Counted from the stretch's first letter, positions 13,307 through 26,294 are shown. The stretch is DNA of 64,000 nucleotides from Pyrrhoderma lamaoense (GCA_002794735.1 NBAZ01000016.1:434001-498000); one strand, 5' to 3'. Notes: a model not told the origin generated them from the sequence alone. Made by a program: numbers and translations.

Positions 13307-14457
13307 ATGAGGCCATCAGTATCAATGCCTTTTTCTATGCGACCAACTGCAACATCACGACATCAGGCTATTGACGACTTAAAGTCTGGGCTGGACACAC
13401 TATCGAACCCTTCGAATACACCCAGACGTCCTAGGACTCGTTCGTTCTCTTCACTCTCTTTTCCGGGAACACGGTTACCGGAAGAGTGCACAGGCAAGAG
13501 CAAACGCACAGTCTCGTCGCGGAAGATGTGCAAGCCGGCCGCAGCACGGATCCTGCCACTTGTACCTCGATCAACTGCACGTCCTTCAACTCGAGTATAG
13601 GAATGCCCGAGCATTCACCTTCACAATCAAGGCTGCCTATCTCTATGAAAACGACGGAAAACAGATACACACATCAGACGGGATCAAAGCTATACCGTAG
13701 AATTCTGAGACCGAGACTCCGAATCACTAATCTCTCTACGCTTCTTACAATTTCCAAAGGGGTCCAGCAAAAGGAAAAAGAAGAAACTGAACGAAGGAGA
13801 CCGCACAGACGCTCTGCGTACGATCGATTCGTACAGTTTGCTTTCTTCATATGCTTGTTCATTTTCCTTCACGCTCTTTCGGGAAGCAACGTACCCCTAA
13901 GTTCCTCGAGTAATTCGCACGCTCGTCGGATGCCACCTATCAGACAAAACGTTCAAAAATATCGCGATAAGTGGAAGGATGCACATAAGGGGTTCAATCA
14001 TATAGTAACGGACCCCGAGGGACACTACAGCTATTCCATGGATCTTCCATACCATACCTATGCCACAGGTTATAGTAGTCACATGGACACTCGTAGTAGT
14101 GGAGAATGGGGAAAACAAGGAAATAGCTCATTGGAAGTAGTCAAGGATGTGGAGAACGTTAGTAGGACGATAGGGGATCTTGATTCACATATAAACGAAG
14201 AGGGTCCTAAGGCGTCTTCAGGAGCTCCTGCTACGTCAACTAATGGGCGGCTTCCTAGAGACTTGTCAACTTCGGCTGCAAGCTTGTTAGAAGATGTGTC
14301 AGATATAGTCCAAGATCCATTTGACATTAGCTTTGACGAATACGATCCGTATCCGTATGCTCTGAGAGTTCATCTACCTCAAGAGAGCCCTCTACCAAAG
14401 GATAGTTATCGGCGTAAAAGACAAAAAGCTCAAGAAAGGATGTACGATTACACATGA
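13307..14457 (+). CDS. Uncharacterised single-pass membrane protein, copy 1
   Basis: No known family recognised. The main open frame (13486-14457) has a basic cytosolic-type segment (EKEETERRRPHRRSAYDR), one hydrophobic helix (VQFAFFICLFIFLHA) ending in ALSGS, then a hydrophilic tail with HIVTDPEGHYSYS, Asp/Ser-rich stretches and a Lys/Arg-rich C-terminus. By the positive-inside rule the tail would face outward or into a lumen. An upstream ATG at 13307 opens another frame (MRPSVSMPFS... RSFSSLSF) that overlaps the first; an intron or frame break near 13490-13600 probably joins them, but I could not place it. The helix, the ALSGS block and the DPEG motif recur in the gene at 57177-57826, which supports a real protein. 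The start is uncertain; the C-terminal two thirds is more secure. Confidence 0.62.
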
Positions 14458-16794
14458 AAGGGGCGATTCGATCATCGGTTAAGTGTATTCGGTCCGTAAG
14501 CGATTATGCGAGGGATTACCACCAGTTCTTTTTCTTTTCGGACTCTTGCATACAACGGACTTTTTATCGTCGGTTCCTAACTTAGCTTTTTCTTATTTTC
14601 TTGTTTGCCTTTATATCTCTTTCACCACCTTGCGTATCTCTTTCACCACCTTGCGCTTGAGGATATAATAATAAATATCAATTCACATATATACTACTAC
14701 GCATGTACATTGTACACATACCATTCTTTCAGGGATCTATCGGATTTATTTGGTGTCTATTCTTTGGGGATAATAACATGGACTGTATTTTGTATTCACT
14801 GATCATTCGATAACCGCTCAGATTGTTGCAAGAGTAAGTTCAGAATTGACTATGATTTGTTACGAGTGAGTGTTTAGAAGGCTGACCCGGTCAAATGAAA
14901 TGAAAAACGATCGATATCCGTTCTCGAAGAGGGACACACTATTCTCGAAAACGCCTTGGAAAATCAAGAGATAGGGGAGGGGGGGAGCTATCCAATAATC
15001 TATAGAACTGTCGATGTAGATAAGCAATAGGTGTAGGGGGGTCTGGGTGTACTTCGTTGTTACAATGTAAATGAGAAAATTTTGTATATTATATCTCACT
15101 TGTACACGTTCATGAGAGATATGAGTTTTTGAAAAGGGGAGGAGTTGGGGGTCGTCTCTCGCAAATCCACTAGATCCACCACACCTACAGCATGATAGTG
15201 ACTTATACAAAAGGGGGCCTCTATCACAAGTTAAACAACCAATACAACTACGGTTGGTCTGCGGCCGCTTGAAGAACTAATAGAAAAGCTTCTCCACTTT
15301 GACCTAAAATATAAAAGGCACATCATACACTCTTGTTTCTAGCTTCATACACAGTTTCGTTACTAAGCGGAAAAGGCAAAGTAAATTATCATAATATTGA
15401 TGTCTCTGGGATAGATATATACTTTAAAATGAGTTAATCATTCTTCTTTTTCTTCTGATAACCGACTACCATACCCTATGTAACTATTCCTAATTCAACT
15501 CTCGTCCTGTATTTTGTATAGATCTCCATCGACATTCCTTTTTTGTCTCTTTGAATCACTCACTATCCCCTCACACAATCCAAAAAAATCGACAAGTCAG
15601 TGCTAGTAATCTAGTAGATGATATCTCGGTCAAACATCGTCATCATCACCACCATTAAGTCCTTCTTCATCATTAATTAGAACCTAGAAGGACAGGAATC
15701 GCCTCCCACTAAAATGTTTGCCGGTGGTTCAGCTCATCCGTAAAATCGGTGTAGCTCGAAGACGAAGACGGAAGAGATGTTTCGAATCTCTTTTCTCTTG
15801 GTCGAGAACGTAGGATCACATGGTCTCTTGGAATACGAGTCAAGAACCGAACAATAACAAGGGTAAGGAAGGTTGATTTAGGTTTTGAGGTTTTTATGGG
15901 AAAAGAGAAAAAGGAGAGAAAAGTATCTGTGCAGGGTGTGTGTCACTGTTCCATTCAATCTACTTATGGACTAAAAGGAGGTAGGGTTTTTCCTTGTGAA
16001 CTCTACTTGTCGTTGATGATGATGATGATTTGATCTGCACGTTTGTTTGTTAAATCGTAAGTAGTCAATGATCTACGACTAAGATGAGGGAATACGAAAT
16101 AATGTCGAAGGTTTGTTTGCTTGTATGCGTGTAAATCTGGCTTGGGAAGATACATTATAGTGACTATTTAGCGTCTGTAAGTGTACTTAGTAATATCCTT
16201 AGGGTATAATTTACAATCACACAGATTGACTATCGTTTTTTATCAAGAAAAAGTATATGCAAACTATAGTCATCAGTATTGGTCCACCTAACCAGAGAAC
16301 TTGAAGTATCAATTTATAGGACATAACATAGTGTACTAGTATAGCCCTAAAATCGGGAAGGAGGTCACATTCGGAGAATGTACGCGAAATAATTCCAAGT
16401 CACTTTCTGAGTAAACACTATGTAGGGGCTTGAGTGGCCTTTGAGTGAGTTGGTGGCTTGTCTTTCTGCTTTATACGATCCGCACGGCTAGACTGTGACA
16501 TGTTCCTTACATGTATTGAATGCTCTCTTGACTTTTCTCTGATTGACGCACAGTGCCTACCTCTTGGTAATTTGCATACGTATACAGCGATACTTGAAAG
16601 CTTGATTATCTAGAATAAAGATATAAAGAGTCGTTTCATATGATACTCTTCTGATGTTGTTGGAATTGCATCGAGATCATGGACGGGTGCTGACAGTGGG
16701 AAGGACACAGTAAACAGTGAATTAACCACCAGTTGTCATAGGGGCCGCGTTTTTGGGGATGGAAAAGCATATCGCGTCGGAGTCGAAGGATAAC
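14458..16794. other. Intergenic region, nothing recognised
   Basis: It contains a tandem repeat of CTTTCACCACCTTGCG (two copies near 14619-14655) and ATG/GAT-type simple repeats around 16010-16030. ORFs are short and unsupported. Confidence 0.4.
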
Positions 16795-16965
16795 GCAGCT
16801 CCGGCTACGGTTTGCACACTCGCTGGTGAGAGATTTCATGGCCCACTTGTCGGTCATTCACCGAAGGGTCCATCTCGTCGTGTCTTCACTACACGGGAAG
16901 CATATAACTTCGTGTTCTGTCGATAGGATCGTCCGACTTTGGGATGACGAAAAACTAGTTATCTC
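16795..16965 (+). pseudogene. WD40-repeat relic
   Basis: Two frames together spell one WD40 repeat and its edge: TVCTLAGERFHGPLVGH in one frame, then HGKHITSCSVDRIVRLWDD in another, ending near 16952. The GH...SVDRIVRLWD pattern is typical of WD repeats in fungal NACHT/NWD proteins. The frame changes between the halves and stops follow at once, so no functional protein is possible. Further similarity beyond 16965 could not be confirmed. Confidence 0.55.
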
Positions 16966-18183
16966 TACCCTCTCCATATCTCCTCTTTCGGTTGGAGCCT
17001 CACAGCTGATATGGTCCACAAAGGCATCCGCCTGCAGCATCACATATGATTTTTATTAGAAATTTGTTGCCAATGGCTAATTCGACTTTTTTGCTAATCC
17101 TCTCAGTTTTTCGCAATCTCCAATTCGGTTTGTAACTCTCCCTGAGAATCATCTTTGGCAGCTTCTGACTTATGATCCAGCTGTTTGCAACATACTCCCG
17201 ATTCTTTTAGCTCTTCGGATGAAGTATTTCCATCTAATGACGTATCGGCGATAGGTAAACGGTAATTGGGAGCAATGCTTACGGAACCTCATTTAGCAGA
17301 TAAGTATCTGGCTTTCGAAATTCTCTATCTCTGCATTCATTTAGACCGATAAGTGCGTTTCTTCTTTGAAATATTCCTTCCTTATTACTTTATAGAGTAG
17401 TGAGGCATTATATGAAAGATACTCTCTGATGGAACGTATTTGAGTATGCAACTTGCTTACTTTTTGTCAGCCACCAGTCACTTTTTCGGTTATGATACGA
17501 TGTATCGTAAGCTATATTCGGTTTCGCTCTCTTGCGAGAAAAAAAGTACGGTCAGGGAGAGCCCAGCCAGCCTCTTATTTGGTATATATATCTCTGCAAA
17601 ATGAATGCTCTCGAAAATTCCCTGTTGTTCAAATGCCTAACATGAGGTCTACTTTTAAACCTACAAGGATAGTTTCTGCGGGCTTCTATTGCTGCTTTCT
17701 AAGTTGTGGTATGACAGCACGATCTCACCTTATAATTTACATGATATTATATCCATTTTCTTGGGACCCTTCTACGAAGTGATTATATGTGCATTGTAAC
17801 AAGTGAGAATGCTGCATTGCTTGATGAAGTCGATAGAAATTTTCGGATGGTTTGGGCCGAGGGAATAGATCAGCTGCGGTTCTAGTCTCTGGACAAGAGT
17901 CTGATCGATAGTTACGGTGTTTTGATTCGTGAATTTTAACATAACCATTTCGGGTTGTGATACTAGGAGGGGGAACGAGTCGGTCAGAACTACGTAAAGT
18001 ACTAAATTGAACTTTGAAGGAGTGATACGATGGCGTAGCTAGTACTTAGTACACGATTTTGATAAAGAGTTGACCATATTTTCCAAGTTGATTAGAGCTA
18101 ACATAAGGCTCGAATTATTACACATTTCAAAGCTCAAATATGGGGAGGAGGTGGGGCATTACATGCAAACAAACATTTGGTTT
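16966..18183. other. Intergenic region, nothing recognised
   Basis: This is the flank between the WD40 relic and the acetyltransferase 3' end. One ORF of about 110 codons (17453-17782) has no motif or splice support and is probably chance. Confidence 0.4.
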
Positions 18184-19248
18184 TCAAACCAATTCTTTAC
18201 TGAGATACCACACGGGAATTGTATCAGGAGATTTTTTCTCACCCTTGAGTACCCCTTCACCCTTCTCATCAAACCCAACAGCTTTATAAAAGTCTCTCTG
18301 TAGTTTGGTATCCGTGAGTATACTTTAAATACAAGGATTCGACTAAAGCTACTTACAGCCCCTTCTCTAGCTGCTTCAACACATATATGTCTACTTGATC
18401 TATCTTGCTCCTTAGACTTCCGTGTATAATCCATAAGGAGTTAATAAGAATATTTCAAGTAAATGAATCCTAAAATCCGAACAAACCTCTTCTTCAATCG
18501 CACGTATCAAAGATGAACCAACGCCTCGTCGTTGCATCAATGGGAAAACTCCCATATATTGAAGATGCCATCCAGAAAACTTGTAATTCATGCCAAAGAA
18601 CTCGTTTGACATTTGTGTCGTTTCCGGTATTAGCTTTTAATAAAATGATTTTTAGCTCTGACATAAAAAAAGGCGCATAACACACGTATTGTATCCACCA
18701 ATCTATCAACTCAGGTTCAATTTTTCGGACTTCTTCCAGAAACCGACTAAAAGCCTCAATACCCTTGCCATCTCTATCGTAAATGTTGACTTTATTCTTT
18801 AGCGAACACGTTGAAAGTGTAAGTTGGACAGAATCTTACTTTTTGAGAACCTCTGTTGATGGTCCGTACCAGATAGCCGCTCCAACAATCTCCTTCGACT
18901 CGGAACTCTCTTCAGAAGGAATTTCAGCAACGAAAACCGTACCATCGAGTAATGCGGCCTGAACTTGTAGCTTCTGGTATGGCTCAATGAGAGAAGAATG
19001 GCCGCTTAGCATCATGTGTGTCAATCTATCTTTGATCTGCAGTTAGCCTATCAGATTATTCAAAGGGTAAGAGCAATAACTCACCTTTCTTGAATGCTTC
19101 GGCGAAAACAGTTGAAATACGTTCAATTTCTTCTTCTGCCTCGTGCTTACTCGTTAGCTGTGTGTGTATGCATCAATAAGCAAGATCAGTACGTACCCGA
19201 TGTATTCTGTTCAACTTTACGAATTGAAAAACAAAGAGGCGACGACAT
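18184..19248 (-). CDS. GNAT-family N-acetyltransferase
   Basis: Predicted acetyl-CoA-dependent N-acetyltransferase; substrate unknown. The ATG at 19248 opens MSSPLCFSIRKVEQ, followed after a short intron by KHEAEEEIERISTVFAEAF. Next come GTVFVAEIP and VGAAIWYGPSTEVLKK, the long EVRKIEPELIDWWIQY segment, and the core GNAT motif A, WHLQYMGVFPLMQRRGVGSS, with the (Q/R)xxGxG acetyl-CoA loop as QRRGVG. The C-terminus has HICVEAAREGA and FYKAVGF, matching the usual 'YxxxGF' strand, and ends at a stop at 18186-18184. About seven exons join in frame with GT-AG introns, so the gene appears intact, with about 220-240 residues. It stands alone between gene-poor stretches. It resembles the small soluble GNAT proteins expanded in agaricomycetes. 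Confidence 0.8.
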
Positions 19249-22200
19249 TGTAAGTAAGAGATGTTAACCACAGCTTTGCAAGACAGAAGATGGGCGGGAG
19301 CTGGCTTTATTGCCTTTACTTTGAGCATTCCACTGATAAAAATGCATTTCTCGATCTTATTGTATCATTGATGTGGCTAACTAATGCTCCTCGGTCCTAT
19401 CAATTAGCACTGACGTTCGATGTCAGAAAAGACTTCTTCTGGTGCTGATTTTTCGATCATCATCAACAAGTGTCGTAAGTTACTATCTATCGGATTTCTC
19501 AGGATATATACATCTACACACAAATAATATCTAACAATGACGTGCATCATGATGCCTGTATCTAAAAAAAAGACAGATTTAACTGATGCTACCGCTTATT
19601 GTTTGTAGCTCAAGGCTTGTTCCAACCGCAGTCGTACTGCAACTCTCAGTAACCACGTTGTCTTCTCTCCCTACTTGACGTAGCTCAAAAAGAAGTCGAC
19701 ATGAGAGAATGGAATGTAGGACTCGCTCGGCACTTTATGGAAGCAAATACAAAATTGGATATTAGTATCATCGATAGCAGAATATTAGGCTTTGGTGTCT
19801 TACTTTGAGGCGAGTGTGATAAGGTCGGGCTGAATAAATTAAATTAGTGCAGATATATATTGAAACTTAAAAGTATTACCGCAAGTTCATAGGTTAACAC
19901 GATGGTTATTGTCGATATAGCTTAATAGCATAGCGTGAAAAAGATTGTATTTGATAGTTGGCACGAGTTGAGAGCATACCAAATAGGTAGACATAGAAAT
20001 AAAATCCTGATATTCATCATCAGCTATGGGAAAACATAGGGTTATCCTCGAATGGCTTACCATCTCGATAAATAGCCTTGAACAGTCTCGATTGCCCATG
20101 TCGCTCATCTACGCGTAGCATTCAAAATTAATGTATCAAGGTTGAGACAACACAAAGCAGCCTGAACATACATCTTATTCCTTTGATGAGGATAAGAAGT
20201 AAGATCACTAAGAGGACTTTTAAGCGACATATAGAAGAAAATAGTAATAGGTAATCAGTTACCAGCTTCTAGAATCATGAGTAATACTAAAAGGAGTGAT
20301 AGGAGAACCCGGTTAGCAGCTATTGTAAAACATCCTTTCCAAGGTGGGCTCATGAATTGGTCTGTAATGGGTTGGACATTAATTACAAACTCTTATGTCT
20401 TGCTAATTGCTAGTAACCTACATCTCATACTTTCAACAAACTCTCCTATTATTACAATTGCCGCAGTGCTAATGAGAAAAAAGAGCGCAAATAGTAAGTA
20501 GCCAACGATTCTATTTCTCTCCCAAATGGCCCATGCACGCCAAGCAAGAATTACTGGCAGGATAAGCTATCTCTTTAGAAAGTATAAAACCGTAATTCAC
20601 AAATCTCACTTTCCGCAGTTAACATTCCGATAGCATTGATAGCTTATTATGCTATGCTGTAAGATTTCTCGATCTTATACAAGAAAAAGAGTATAAACTC
20701 ACAAAGTATTAATGAGAATGCCAGTCTACACTGTTCCGAAGATATCGATGTCTGCCATTTATCTGTATCAAAGGCTTATTCTTAAAAGCTGTCAAAAAAC
20801 TTTGAAGAAGCAGAAAGGACTTACGCCAAATTGTAAAAGGCCTATCAATGAAGGGGGAGTATCGGGCGACAAAAAACAAGATCTTCACATAGTTCCAAGA
20901 TGAAGGCCAAATGTACTTCTTCTCGAGGTCAATTGTTAGGCAATAATCGTAGAACTCGAGCTCTAGTTAGATATATATATAATCTTGAGAAGTTCTTGTG
21001 ACTCACCAAGATAACTGTACAGGCCACTGATCCTCACTCTCAGTAAGCGACTACAGTCATATATAGAAAGCATAGCATACGGTCAAAGTACTATAGATAT
21101 TAGACGGGGAAGAAAGCCACAAGTGAGTGAGAGCTCACAAGATTGAGCTTTTCATGGCTGAATGCAGTGACAAGCATAGCTGCCTCATCTTGGCTAGACA
21201 TCGTCAATTCGCTATATAAATGTGTTTTTCTTTAAGCAGGCTACTCGAGTCAGTATTGCTCTTTTAAAAAAGAGAAAATGACGTATATATATGTAACCAA
21301 AACATGAGTCGAGTTTTAGTAGATCTAGAGATTCATATGTAAGTATACAGTTGTGCTTTTTCATCATGATATCGTAGGTCTCCACCCTCCCTTGATGAGT
21401 ATAGTTGTATCAATTGTTCGTTTAATAAGTTGACCGGGTCCCATCTATTTGTTATTTGCATGCTATTTGCAACCAATTTTTGCGATCTTCATATACCATC
21501 ACCTAGTATAATAACTGCTGACAGAGAAAAAAAATTAGACTTGTCACTCATGATTGATATTACTCTTGATGGACAGATAATGATGTTTTATGCACAGAAA
21601 TTTCACCAAGATGAGGAAGGATCTTAGAGAAACTCGTAGAGAGAACATGGAACAAGATGTAGCTCATGGATTTAAGAAACAACGAAGAGTAAAGAAAATT
21701 CATGAACATACGACATGATAGAGGCTCAGTTATCAGTTATCATCATAATATAAATTTTGATATGATTAAGATGATCAAAAGATTGGAAAGCTTGACATCA
21801 ACTCTCACGCAAGACAATTTTATAACAATTGACATGTAAAATAGATAAAAATCTATTCTTGAAGCATTAGGAGTTTCAACATCAACTGCCACACGTCTTC
21901 TTTTTTAAATTGGGTGCTACTTGAGCGTGGAAGAGGGTTTTCTTAGCCATCATATCAGAAGCTATACGTGATTTCGGTATTCTATACGTCCTGTTAGATG
22001 TTATGACAATGTTATATTTGTCTGATTTGGAGGATAGAACAGTTCTTCTATCAGCATTAATATTGTATCTCTGGATTAGCTAGTATCCGTATTCAATAAC
22101 TGATAGAATTGATAAACTATAGTATCTTTATGTTTGTTCATATCAATTCTTTACTAGTGCAATATCTAAATCACGGTGTTTCTCTTGGTGCGTTATTAGT

Positions 22201-23473
22201 TCTATCGACACTATGTCAAAGTGGTACACTGGTGATATAGCTTAAAATGTCCCCATTTCCTCTATGATAATATAGTAAAATTATTTTTGCAGATCAGATA
22301 TGATATTAATGATGATGTGAAGTTTTCCAAACCCCGTATATCTCTGCGCTCTCCAATTAAAGCGGAATTGTCAATAGTACCCTCGACTTATCTGAAAATT
22401 CCATGTGTATGTATCCCTAGCTTGTATCATTAATCTTGCCTAGAGTAAAACTTGATTGATTTTGCTGTGCACAACTATGGTTTTTCGAAACTTACCTTGA
22501 GATTTATCTTAGAGTTTTGATAGTGGATATTCGCGTGCCATAGTTATGATTTGACTGCTTATCTCAGAGTAAGAATTTGATAAACATTTCTTTCTTTTGT
22601 GAAAGCTTAGGCTTTACCGGTGAATTCAACGAAGCTTTTTGATGTGGAAAGCTGAATCTCTAAAAGTTAAGATGTGTCAAAACCCTGCGACAGAGATAAG
22701 TTACTTGACCCGCGAATAGTATGGGCACCGAGAATACCTATTGGACATGATTGATAACAGTTATTCTTCGAATTTTGAGCCCTGACGGGTTAATTAGGTG
22801 ACCGTAAGAGCAATATCACAATCTATCATAGCGGTACTGGAACGAACTCATCAGTAATTGTTGCAGACCTGCACAGAAGACAATTTGTGTGGGTTGGTAC
22901 AGCATACGCGCTCACAGATACCGCATTCCTTCCTCTTAGTAGAGGACTTGAATAGGTTTGTTGTTACCTCACCAGTTTTTTCTTTCTTTCATTTTTAGAG
23001 TATGCCGTGTTATGTATCAAGACAATTTTTCCAGGTCTTTGGACGGTGTTCCATCATATTAATTCAGATTTTTATGATCGCATTTTGGGAGTGCATTGTG
23101 TGACGCTGCTCTTAATTTCCTAATTGCTGGTCAAAGTGGATAGTATTTTCTTCAACTATGGAGATTTCTCTTCTGAGTATATATACAATATGGTGGCTCA
23201 GGGTATTGGTGCAACTGGTATCGCCTCTGTGTCACGAATCATTGCGATTGTTCTTGCTCTTTAACTGGGGGTAGTGTTATAATTGCATAGAATTAATACT
23301 CATGTTCTCTTCCCACTTCTTCTCAGAACCACTTTTATTCTATATGAAGCGAAAGTAGCAAGAAAAAGACACCTCTTGTAACTCCCAGAACCTAGTAGAG
23401 ATATATAAAATATGCTAACATCGAAAAGACCCTATTTCGTATACTATCGTCACTTACTGGCGATCTCAGGTTC
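19249..23473. other. 4.2-kb AT-rich gene-poor region
   Basis: Stops are frequent in all frames and no confident gene is present. Apart from the weak esterase-like stretch listed separately, I see no family motif, repeat array or terminal repeat. ORFs at 20277-20501 and 20712-20903 are short and lack support. Confidence 0.4.
19652..19805 (+). pseudogene. Possible SGNH/GDSL esterase exon relic
   Basis: One open stretch reads LLDVAQKEVDMREWNVGL, then ARHFMEANTKLDISIIDS, which resembles the helix before the catalytic Asp/His block of CE16/GDSL-type esterases (WN..L...F......ID S). No flanking exons with the GDS or GND motifs were found, so this is weak and may be chance. Confidence 0.22.
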
Positions 23474-24110
23474 TCAGGTTACTTGAAGGACTATTTCGGT
23501 AGTCACTAATTGGTGTTGCATGCAAGTCCTCACATGGTAGTAGCCTCTGGAGATGGTAGCGGATGATGATGCGAATGCAGACATCGAGGGCTTGTTCTTG
23601 TTTGCACTAGAGATCACGAATGGTGAAGAGGATTTCATCCCAAACATAGATGATAGGCTAGTTGCCAGACCATTACTAGTTCCGGCCAATGGGCTGGGAG
23701 AAGGTGTGGACCTCTGTCCAAACACTGAGGGTCCCTTTGCTGAGGCAAAAGGTGAAGAAGTGGAAGCATATGCCAAAAATACATCCTATTATAAGTATAA
23801 GAAACAGACTAGTATTTGAGTTGAAAGACCTACGGATTTAGGTTGAGGTGCAACAGGCTCCGGCACAGCACTTGATGATGAGCTATCCTTTTTCGCCTCC
23901 TTTTCAGACTTGAGCTCCTCTGGAGGAGGTGTAGGCCTTTTCTTCTCGCGGGGATTTGCATCCTCTTCCTCAGTATCATCGCGTGCTCGTTTCGTAGGCT
24001 CAGTCGTCTTTTTTTACAGTTATCATTCCCATCTAATTTTCAAAGCTTGACAAGATGCATTCACCGACTCGGTCTGATGTAGATATTTTGGGTTTAGGCG
24101 TATTATATTC
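23474..24110 (-). pseudogene. Truncated Ran-binding/FG-nucleoporin-like gene (N-terminal part)
   Basis: The minus strand reads TTEPTKRARDDTEEDANP, then REKKRPTPPPEELKSEK, a charged region. After an intron beginning GTAGGTC near 23834 comes a Ser/Phe-rich part (AYASTSSPFASAKGPSVFGQ, SMFGMKSSSPFV). This order resembles the N-terminal half of Yrb2/Hba1-type Ran-binding proteins, in which the RanBD follows. No RanBD sequence is visible downstream (below 23474), and the frame ends in unrelated sequence, so I read it as a truncated copy. No clear start codon was found either. It could instead be a small live FG-like gene with undetected exons. Confidence 0.5.
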
Positions 24111-24652
24111 GACTGGAAGAAGTGTTCCTCCCTTTGTTATATGTTTTATTTAACGTCCTCCATACGTGATGAAAAATAATTAAAACCTTATCGACCAATT
24201 AACTAACCCATCTCCAAGGAAAGAAGTCAGAACACCAGAACTCGTTCTTGCTCATTCCCGTCGTAGCTACTACCCAACTCGCATACCCAGAAACCCCCTC
24301 ATCAGTAAAACACACATTATCAAAGTATCTTTTTCTTCTTCTTATCTTCTTCTACCACTACTTCTTTTATTGCAACGTTAAGTTTCTCGGGCACGTCGGA
24401 GAGTAGTCAAGCTTTCCCATACCGAAAAAAACAAAAGGAAAGAAAAGAAAACACTGCACTTTATCATCTTTATCAAAGAACGCGCGTACTTGACAGAAGT
24501 ATGTATACTTATACACATACTATTTAAGACCGGTATAGACTCTCTTAGATCCTATGTCTTATGTCTTATGTTTTTTGTGACATATATATCTCATCTCCCA
24601 CCAATCGGATTAGAACAGAGTTAACTTCTTAGGAGTCTCAGGACTGGGGCCA

Positions 24653-24667
24653 GGGGGGGGGGGGGGG
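24653..24667 (+). repeat. G15 homopolymer
   Basis: Uninterrupted run of 15 G; such runs are prone to length miscalls. Confidence 0.95.
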
Positions 24668-25468
24668 TTAGTTGACGAACAAATCTCAGTCACCGTGTTA
24701 GTAAATTAACTTTTAACTTCCCCCTTACTCCTACCCCTTCCCCACGTACCACGTACCATGTACCATGTACAACCAACCACCAATTCCCCAATCCAGTAAA
24801 AAAAGAAAAGAGATTAAGGCATAAAAAGTATCAAAAAAGGAGAACTCCGAGCGAAGTTCTCTGTTACTTATCACTTCATGCTTCTGCAGCCGCAAACCTA
24901 CCGTAGACCTTAGAACTTAGAACTTAAGTTTACCAAGTCATCAAGTAAATCTATTAAAACGACAGAAGCTCCACCCTCACCCCATCTCTACCTCACCACT
25001 TCCTTCTCCTAATAGATCTTTGATCTGGAGGATCTAGCTGGATTTGCGAGATCCCCCACTTTCTCACTTCGCCACTATCCCACTTTCCTTCCAGCTCCCT
25101 ATCATTCGAGTTAATTTCTCATATCATGTGACTTGAGAAGTAAATCTGGATTCTCCTACTCTCCTATTTCTACTACTGCTTATCTACGTCTACATCTACC
25201 AAATTTCGATTCACAGACTATGTTATATATCTAGATAACTCCCCCTCCCCCTCCCCCGCCCATCACATGCACATTATGTTTTCTTGACTTTCCCGAGAAG
25301 TCTACATGAACAATGGTTCGCTCCCAGACTTCCACCAAACGTAAACATCTGTTCAAGTTGTTTCCTAGACTAAGACCGGTCATTCGGTGAAAGAAATAAC
25401 TTTATTACTTTCCTTGTAAGTCAAGTCGAAATACACGTATACCAGATAAGATACCATTTTCCTTCCTT

Positions 25469-25494
25469 CCCCCCCCCCCCCCCCCCCCCCCCCC
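25469..25494 (+). repeat. C26 homopolymer
   Basis: Uninterrupted run of 26 C, exceptional in length, following CCTTCCTT. Confidence 0.95.
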
Positions 25495-25628
25495 GCCCAC
25501 TCCCCAAACATCACCCCCAACACCTTTTTTTCCTTGTGTTTATCTGCGAAACTTTGTGCTTGGGCTTGGAATCCTTAATCGTCCTAGTTTGAGTTCTGAG
25601 TTCTAAATGACTATTTTCCCTAGGCAAG

Positions 25629-25655
25629 CACACACACACACACACACACACACAC
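25629..25655 (+). repeat. (CA)n microsatellite
   Basis: About 13 perfect CA units, followed by CGCG. Confidence 0.95.
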
Positions 25656-25819
25656 GCGTGCGGAAACGTTAGTTAAGTGTTGATAATTGTCAAAAAGATA
25701 GTGACATAGAACTACTGACGTCTCTGTTAAAGCCACCGCTAAGTTGGGAACCACCGTGTTTTTCACAAACGCACACAAGGGTTTATGTGTGCGTATGTGT
25801 AGTTGTTCCCACCCAATTC

Positions 25820-25824
<5 letters not shown>

Positions 25825-25853
<29 letters not shown>
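25825..25853 (+). repeat. (TCTA)n microsatellite
   Basis: About seven tandem TCTA units. Confidence 0.9.
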
Positions 25854-25854
<1 letters not shown>

Positions 25855-26261
25855 CGTCTTCTGTTGGTAGACGATGACCCCTCTCTTCTATTTTCAACCA
25901 CACATCACCACATAAGATCAATTAGGTGGTAGGGGATTATGGTATGACGTACATGTACATCCGGAGATTTTATTATTATTAATATTCACTTTCCAACAAC
26001 GACAACCCTACAACTGCTTTACTATACATGCGTCTCGAGCCGTGAACAACAAGGAACAAAGACCAAAGACCAAAAAAAAAAGGGGGAGGGGATCGTGACA
26101 TCCTAACGTTAAACGTTTTGCATCTGACGCAGCCCCTCTGATTCTTTAATATCCCGAGGTCGTAAGAGGGGTGGAGGGTGGGAGGTAAAGAGATGATTGA
26201 CAAGTACTCAGTACTAGTATCAACACACATACATGTATGTACACGCATACAACACAAGCAG

Positions 26262-26292
<31 letters not shown>
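26262..26292 (+). repeat. A31 homopolymer
   Basis: Uninterrupted run of 31 A. No retrotransposon sequence lies upstream, so it is not assigned as an element tail. Confidence 0.95.

Positions 26293-26294
<2 letters not shown>

Noticed and set aside
26262..26292. A31 run as the tail of a LINE or SINE
   Set aside because: No element body or target duplication is visible; the same zone has several other homopolymers.
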